In this document: positions 53,401 to 62,400 of the stretch, in pieces | Layout: each line of letters starts with the position of its first letter | How positions within the stretch are numbered: the stretch's first letter is position 1 | Assembly (NCBI GenBank): GCA_948146395.1 | Contig: OX411547.1 | Coordinates: 59,729,566 to 59,793,565, forward strand | DNA length: 64,000 bases | Origin: Fragum whitleyi | Lineage: Eukaryota > Mollusca > Bivalvia > Cardiida > Cardiidae | Direction: 5' to 3' | Made by a program: the position numbers and the translations under genes | The notes under the pieces: generated by a model | Told to the model about the DNA's origin: nothing | The model's input: only the letters and a program-made list of their open reading frames with translations | Databases searched by the model: none

Positions 53401-56400
53401 ATCCGTCCGTCCGTCCGTAGACCTTTTCGTTTCCGGACTCTAACTCAAGAACCAAATGACCTACAATCATGAAACTTTATACAAATATTCCTTATGACCC
53501 AAGGAAGTGCCCTATTGTTTTGGGGTCACATAGGTCAAAGGTCAAGGTCACAGTCAGCCTTTGTTCAATTTTCGTTTCCGGACTCTAACTCAAGAACCAA
53601 ATGACCTACAATCATGAAACTTTATACAAATGTTCCTTATGACCCAAGGAAGTGCCCTATTGTTTTTGGGTCACATAGGTCAAAGGTCAAGGTCACAGTC
53701 AGCCTTCATTCAATTTTCGTTTCCGGATTCTAACTCAAGAACAAAGTGACCTACAATCATGAAACTTTATACAAATGTTCCTTATGACCCAAGGAAGTGC
53801 CCTATTGTTTTGGGGTTACATAGGTCAAAGGTCAAGGTCACAGTCAGTCTTCGTTCAATTTTCGTTTCCGGACTCTAACTCAAGAACCAAATGACCTACA
53901 ATCATGAAACTTTATACAAATGTTCCTTATGACCCAAGGAAGTGCCCTATTGTTTTTGGGTCACATAGGTCAAAGCTCAAGGTCACAGTCAGCCTTTGTT
54001 CAATTTTCGTTTCCGGACTCTAACTTGAGAACCAAGTGACCTACAAGCATGAAACTTTATGGAAATATTGCTTATGATCCAAGGAAGTGCCCTATTGATT
54101 TTGGATCATATATGTCAAAGGTCAAGGTCACAGTCAATTTTTGTTTAATTTTCATTTCTGGACTTTAACTCAAAAACCAAGCGACCTAGAATCATGAAAC
54201 TTCAGGCAAACGGTGCATATGACCTCAATATTTGTTACAAACACATCCTGCACTAATAGCACTTGCATTCTGACAAAGTGCTGGTGGGGGGTTTTAGTCT
54301 GCTCTGCGACAGTTCTAGTTTATATAGTTGTTAAATGGAGATTCACCTCAAATTAAAGAGAAAAAAGCCTATAAGACATCAATTTTCATGATTTTCAAAT
54401 CTGAAATGGCATGCTTAATAAAAGCTCCCTGACCATGTTATGTATAGTTCCTGGGGGTGTTTTTAAGGAGAAATACGGAACCTTAATAAGCAGAGGTGTG
54501 GAATTCCCATGCCCGACTTGTCCGACTCGGGCTTATGTACTTGAGGACAAGTAAATTTTTCTAAGCCACTTGTCCAAGGACAAGTAAGTGCCAGGGCAAA
54601 TCTTGGAATGTTACTTAAAAGAATTAAGAGATAAATCATCCTAATTTTCATATCGTAGGGTAAAAAACATTGTTTTTAATGAAGAAAATGCTGGATACCA
54701 GCATTTTCTTCATCAAAAGGCAATATTTTTTTTCAAATTTTTCTATTTACTCTTTAGTGGACAAGTTCATTTTGATCCTGGACGAGTAGAAAATCCGCTT
54801 TTACTTGTCCAGGGACAAGTAGAGAAAACTCGTATTTCCACACCCCTGATAAGCATTTTCAATATTTTCAGAATTGACTCTGGCTTGCTGATTAATAAGG
54901 ATGATTTGCCAGTTACACGGGTCGATATCACTGAAATGCCTGGAAATGCTGTTCTGAGCTTTGGTCCATTGAAATGTAATGGTACGAAACTTATACGTAC
55001 TCAGAAGGCGATCAACATAGAATATATGGGATAAAGGCGATAACAATGGCTCAGCGCAAAACTGTTGTAACTGCCTATACATTTATAGGCAGTTACAACT
55101 GTTTTGCACTGAGCCAGCGATATGTGGACTGTGACAAAAGATGGATGTCCTCCGTCCCCTTCCCTTTTCTTTGGTTTGAGCGTTGGTGAATAATCATAAC
55201 ATCGTAACTACAGCTTGAATAAGCTGTAGTTTCGATGTTATGATTATTCATCAACATCGTTTTTCGAAAGAGAATTTATTTCTATTACGCACTTGTGTAA
55301 TGTGCGTAGTGGTATTTACGCCCTATTTATCTACGAAGGTTTTGCAAGCTAGGGGAAAATGTGGGGACATAAAACAAAATTAATGGATCATACCGTTAAT
55401 GTCTTTCAATTTAACGAAGGAGACATTGTTCCATGGTCTTAAAAACTGAGGACATTTGAGCCTGTGCATGACATTTCCAACAATTTGAAATTCATGCTAT
55501 ACAAAGACTCTGGTCCGTGCTAGGGCTCAAAAATGCGAGTAATCAAAAAAGAGAACTTGAGTCAGAATTGGTTAAAAAAAGTAGTTGACAATCCTCTATA
55601 CTGTTTAATTGATTATTGATATGTTGCAATGGATTGTCTCTTGATAATTCCAATGAGAAGCCAGTGAAATGATCAACTCATTGTTTTGATGATTGAGCCT
55701 TTGATTTTTGTTTTTGTGATGAAAACTGCCAAAGTATCACCTTAGATAATACAGCTTTGGTTATTCATTCAACGAAACGTGACCCTCATGCCAAAAGGGA
55801 CCATCTGGGAACTCTGTTAAATGAATATTTGAAAAAGAGATTGGGTCCAGCTTAGGTCAACCAGATGTCGCAATTCAAAAATTCTTTCGCTTGAAGGTAG
55901 ATTGATCATTCTAGATTCAAATAATGAGTACATTGCAAAAAATTTCTACCCTAGTAACTCGGCGCAATCCCCGCAGTCAGACAAGGGTTGACTCTTTACG
56001 CACGATCAAGATGGTCCCTTTTCGCAAGATGGGTCACAAATATTCCATCTAATTGTTGTGTGTTCTCAGACAGCTATTAGACAGCTCTTCAGGTCTTTGA
56101 TTATGAGACTTACATTGTAATATTTATTCATTCAAAGATTTGTATCCAAATTGTGCGGAGCTGAAAGCTTGGAGAAATAGTCACAAACTATTTGGTGAAT
56201 CTAACCTAGAGAATGGTTTTTATACCATAAATCCTGGTTATGAGGTTGGTGTAGAGCCCTTTCTGGTTGAATGTCTTGGGTCGCGGACCATTGTACCAGT
56301 TTACATAGGTTTGTTTATGTTCATTGTTTTGTTATTTGGATCAAAGGGAGGTAATAATTTTTAAGAAAAAAATCTAATTTCCCCCCTTTCAATTAAAATG

Positions 56401-59400
56401 ACAGTTAAACCATTTACCAGATTATTTGATTTTGGACTATTCCAAATTCTTGCTTCTTTTGATGAAATATTTTTTTTGTTTTTTGGAAGAAAATATTGAG
56501 GACAATGAAAAAATTACTTGTACCAAATGTTTTAACCACCCCCTCATTCAAAAAAAAAAAAAAAAAAAAAAAAACGGTGCAAACATTTCGCAAATTATAC
56601 CTTGCCTTGCACATGCACTCGCTTATAAAGGGTATAAGTTGCAAGCAGTTTGCACCTTTTTATCATCCTGAATGCAGGGCAGTTTTTCTCAGTCCATATT
56701 TTTTCTTTAAGGGGAGTCAATAAGTGAGCTTCGTACGAATACCTAGATTTGGGTCAGATATGTTTTTTTCATTTTTTCAAGGTGTAAAAAAGTCTTATTA
56801 CAATTTTTAGAAAAAATTGATGAACAAGAGATGATATTGACTTTGGGAGAATTTCACCAAAAGCAAAGAGCGTCATTTAGCATGTGTGTTATTTGACATC
56901 AAAAGCATCAACATTCCCACTTAAAGATGACTTCATGTATTAAATGGGTGGAGCTATCTGTGTATACAGTGAAACACATTAAATATGAATTTTTATTGCA
57001 ATTAAAGTTCTATGTAATTTCTTCCTATTTCATATATCCATTTTATGCCAGAAAGTTATAATACATATTCTTTTTATTTTCAATTCGATGACTCAGCCCG
57101 AAACATATGTAACTCCCTATATGTTTGTAGGGAGTTACAACTGTTTCAAGCTGAGCCATCGAATTATAACACTGTTATCTCTCTTTCATATTAGAGCCGT
57201 CAGATCCCTTGGATAACACAGACCCAGACAATCCTAAGTCGAAATGTTTTACCGTCAACTATAAGACTCGATACAACAACACAGATTATGAAATCACGCC
57301 TCAGCAAATTCAAGTAAGATATACAGCTTAATTTTGAAGTGTAAGATCAATTTATATTTCATTGAGTAAACAGCAAAAGCTTTATTTTCACATTTTTGTT
57401 ATTCTAAAAACAAATGACTATTCTATTTCTTCAATGTAAAAATGAGACATATTATAAATTGTTTAGTTAAGATTTTCTGAAAGCATGTCATTTTGCATGT
57501 GATTGCCATGCAATGTGAAATGATGATGTCACTTTTTCGGCTCCACTTAGATGTCAGACAGGGTAATATGAGCAAAAGCAGGGTATAAGTTTTTGATGAT
57601 TTCACTGGGTTGGTGGTGAGTTTTTTTAATGATAATTAACTGTTATTTCTTGATCGTTCATTGAAAATCATTAAAGAATGTCATGCAAAATAAAAACATC
57701 TGAAATAATGGCAGTGTCTATTCTAGGACTCTAAAAGTAAGGGGGAAATTTCGTTGAAAATCGTCACATTTACCTTTTCTCTTTGTTGAAAATTCCATCA
57801 CCTTCAAAACAGGGGGTATTTTTGCAAAAATATGTGCTGAAATGCTCAATCCCCACTCTTAAAATAGACACTGTTAAATTGCAGTAAATTAAAAGGACTG
57901 GATGTACTTGGTGTGGATTAATGTTCCTTTAGAAGAATAGAGACTTATTAAGAGATAAAGAGAGTATTTTTTAATTTCAAAAATCAATTTCAGAAATCAA
58001 CAAATACTCTCTTCATCTCTTAAGGTAACTGCGGACAAATAGAATGCCATTTTAGGTTCAAATTTTAAAATGTCTGCAAATCTTGCCTAATGCAATTAAA
58101 CTGAAGTTTGAGATGCCCGTTTTCATATGTCAGTCATGAAAAGGGATTTCATAATGTAGAGTTGATGTCATGACGTCATCAAGGGGCCGACCCCTTTTTA
58201 AGGAACCAAATTCAATGATTGTCCATTTTTTCTGAAATAGTAAACCAATTTTTATACCAAAAAAACGCCATTGGCTTTGTAAAGAGACGCCCAACTTTAT
58301 GTTTTGATTGATATGAAGATATTAGCGTAAAAAATACAATAAAGTGAAACATAACAGTTACTCGAAAAATATTGACGTTTTTCTCGAAAATATGTCTGAT
58401 GACCTATGCTGAAATTTAGAGATGTTGCTTCAATACCATTCTGCTGAACATTTTTGAAATAAATACCATGTGTCTTAGTGGAAAACTTTGATTCCGCGAA
58501 GAAATTGCAGATCAAAAGATATTTTGCCGTCAAATCAAATGTTCGCAAAAGCTGTCTTTTTAAATGGATGAAAAATTAAGTGATTTTTTTTGTATTTCTT
58601 AAAATCCCATTCAGATTTAATACTTTTAAAGCCTATATTTTAGAACAAACCTTAATTTCAAATATTATAGAATACGTTATTGCATGGATATTGGCGTCAA
58701 ATAGGCATAGTAAAGATGGTTTTGGTGCCATGTCGAATTTGACGAAAAATTTTGGAACAACTTCACAAAATCAAATTTAATGAAAAATCTAGCCTAAAGA
58801 CATATTGTTTTTATTTGATTAATGCAAAGCATTTTTGCTACAAAATAACAAAAAATCAGCCTAGGTCACCGGACATAATTTTAAGAAATTTCTATTTATT
58901 TACGGAAAATGAAATAAAAAAGGAACATCAAATCTTAAAAATTGCGAAACAGATAGGGTTTTAGGCCTGTTTTTCTATTTGAATGTGCACAGAAATTAAA
59001 TGACTAGCTTGGGTTTTCTTGTGTGTGAGATTTCGAACAGTTTCAAAAATGCACAAAGCCAAGACTCTGACCAGCCTGTGCATCTGCACAGTCTCACCAG
59101 AGTCTTCACTATGTATTAAGTAGATAAATAAGGTCTCAAAGTATCTGTTGACCATTAGGTAAGTTTAAGTTTACAGTATGAGATTATCTACATTACCCAT
59201 GTTTACACCTCATTTACATTTCAAATTGTTGCAAATATCACACACTGGCTCATTTTTAATTTGATGGACAGACCTAATATTAAACTATTTAAGATTGATA
59301 GATTTGTCATTTCATGATTAATAAAAGCTTTATTTTCACACAAGCTTGGCTTTTGTCATTCACTAAATGAAAGCTACATCAAACTTACTCTGACATAAAC

Positions 59401-62400
59401 AAAAATTACCCTCTATTAATTTGTTTTCTTTTTCAGGCTCTTGTCAAAAATAGCCCTTTCTGTTCTCAAGAATTAAAACAAACCTGTTTGAATGCCCCTC
59501 TCACTGGATTTTCTAACTACTCAACTTGTGGTGAAAAATTTGAACTTCAAACTGGTGAGTAAGACTTGTGGTGAAAAATTTGAACTTCAAACTGGTGAGT
59601 AAGACTTGTGGTGAAAAATTTGAACTTCAAACTGGCGAGTTAAATTTTTTAGGCTCATACAGGGGTGTGGAATTCACATGCCTGACTTGTGGGATACAGG
59701 CTTTTCCACTTGCGGGCAAGTACATTTTTCTAGACCACTTTGAGGGGTCAGTGCAACACTCCTGTAAGTGCCTATATATTTATAGGCACTTACAAAAGTG
59801 TTGTGCCGACCCCTCCACTTGTCCATGGATAAGTAAATACCAGAGCAAATCTTGATATAGTATTAAAAAGATGTAAGAGAAAAGTTGTCCTATTGTTTGT
59901 ATTAAAGGGGAAAACAATGTCTTTAATAAAGAAATGCTGGATTACAGCATTTCCTTCATTAAAAACAATATTTTTCTCGATATTTATCATTTCATTTATT
60001 GTGGACAAGTTCATTTTCATCCTAGACAAGTAGGAAATTGACTTAAACTTATCCATGGACAAGTGGACAAATGTGGTATTTCCACACCCCTGGCTCATAA
60101 GAGCAGGGAAGGCTGAAGTCGAGATTTTGTGGTCTGCTGTGTCACCTGTTGAGACCACACCTATTCCCAGTCAACCACATGATTGGTAAAGATTATTGTC
60201 TCGATAAAACCAAAGAATTTGAAAAATGGATCAACTGGTGTAAAACTCTATCATGAGGTCATTTCTATGGAAACTGAAGAGACTATATTTTCAGCTTCAC
60301 CAAAATGAATGAAAAGATCTGTGATGAGTTACTAATTAATTGATTATCCCCGCCAATGAAATCATGGGGCGATATTGCTTTATGCGTCATCTGTCTATCC
60401 GTCCTTCAGTCCGAGTTTAGTTTCTGCGCTATTTCTTGAAAACCATTGACTGGATTTCAATGAAACTTTGTGGAAGGCTTCACTACAAAGAGATACTTAT
60501 TTCGTCAGGGTAACCCGGTTTGACCATTAAATTTAGAGTTACTGCCCCTGATTGTCGGAGCCAAATTGTCCTTCCGCCCGCCTGTCAAAGTTTTGTTCCT
60601 GTGCTATTTTTTGGAAACTTGACCGTATTTCAATTAAAGTTTGTGGTAAGCTTCACTACAAAGACGAGATGGGCATATTGTCGGGGTTATCCATTTCAAC
60701 CATTGAATTCTGAGTTACTCCCCTTAATTGGTGAAAATATATAACGGCAGAGTAATATTTGTTTCAACGCTATTTCTTTGAAACCATTATTTGATTTCAA
60801 TAAAACTTCCTCCCTGCAAAATTTGAAGAAATTAAAATGAAAAAAAAATATTGGCATATTATCTTTCATCCATCTTCACTATGATATCTAACAATATTAA
60901 AATATTGAAAATGATTATCAGTAATCTGTGTTATCCATTTATATCTGTTTAAATATGACATTTGATTTACTATTTTTATCTACAATTCTCAGCAAACTAT
61001 TTTAACCCTTTCCCAAACGAGACTGGGTTTTGATGTCTCTAAAGGAGACAAAGTCAGAAAATAATGAAGGGAAAGAAGAAAATGCTGATAATCAGATATC
61101 ATTTCTGTCCCCTGCAACTCCTTTCAATTTGGATCACCCTAAAATTGTGCCATTTGGGAAAGGGTTGAATGGATACCAAATAGCGTTAGCCCCTTGTGTC
61201 TTTTCCCAATCTTAAAATAACTGACTGATATAAGGTTTCTGACATTAAATGACCGATTGATATATGATTACATCCCTTTAATTTCTCACATAACTTGCTC
61301 CACACGCTCATTCAACTTCAATTCAAAAGCATTTACTGTGTCAATTTTACGATGTTTGTACTGTAATATATGCTGGTTCCTGAATGTATTCAGGTTGGGC
61401 AGGGAGCCAGGGTGAGCCTGAATGTGATTGTTACCCAGTTGGACGATGTGCCGGTAATAAAGCGTGTAATTGTGACCTCGAGGACGGAGTTGAGAGACAA
61501 GATGGAGGGTGGATACACCTTAAAGAGTACTTGGCTGTGTGTCAAGTTTGTGTGGGACTCGATAAGGTGTCCACTTTAAATGTTTCGGTTGATCCAAGAA
61601 GACGTTCTGTCAAACCACAGGTGTCAGACTTGATTTGTGATGCCGGGTCTATAGGTCAGTCATAGCTTTTTCATTATTTTTCTTTGCAGTTTCTTGATTG
61701 CTTTACTTGAGAAAATATAAGGGAATGAAGAGAATGTTGCACAAAAACAAATAGATGTCTTGAAATGATAATCTTATATAAATTGTCTAAGTCCTAAAGT
61801 ATACTGTCCCTATACAACACATACTTTCTTCCATTTCTTTGACCTCAATCAATACAGTTATAATAGATTTGCAGTGTATTTCTCATCCAAAACCTATGTT
61901 GTTGGTACTTTCTGTATTCAAAGAGACATTTTGGACGGTTAAAGTTTTTTTCCTTTTTCTGAATTGAATTCAATCCTCCTGGATTCTGCATTCTTCTATT
62001 TCAGGTAAACCTCATATCAAGAAAGGCGTAATCAAGGGACAAATAGATTAGGCATGCAACAGATAGACCCAGAAAGCAATGACCCAACTCCACCCATTCT
62101 ATTCTTTTGCTATATCAATGACAATCAAAACTGTTATTTCTCATCAAAATGCTATATTGTAGGTATTCATTTGAATCTTCTTGCTGAGACGATTCAAATG
62201 AGTATCCACAGCATAGAATTTGATGGACAGAAAAAGATTTTTTTCCCTTTGTCTTCCTTGATTTCTTCATCCTTATATTTCAGGCACAACCTCCTCATGT
62301 CAAGATTGGCGTAATAAAGGGATGACTAAATCTGGCATGCAACAGATAGACCCAGATGGATATGACCCATTCCCTTCTTTTGCAATATCAATGAAAATCG

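Noticed and set aside
58297..58964. Small frames in intron 21
   Set aside because: No domain, composition bias or splice context; both strands are equally open by chance in AT-rich DNA.
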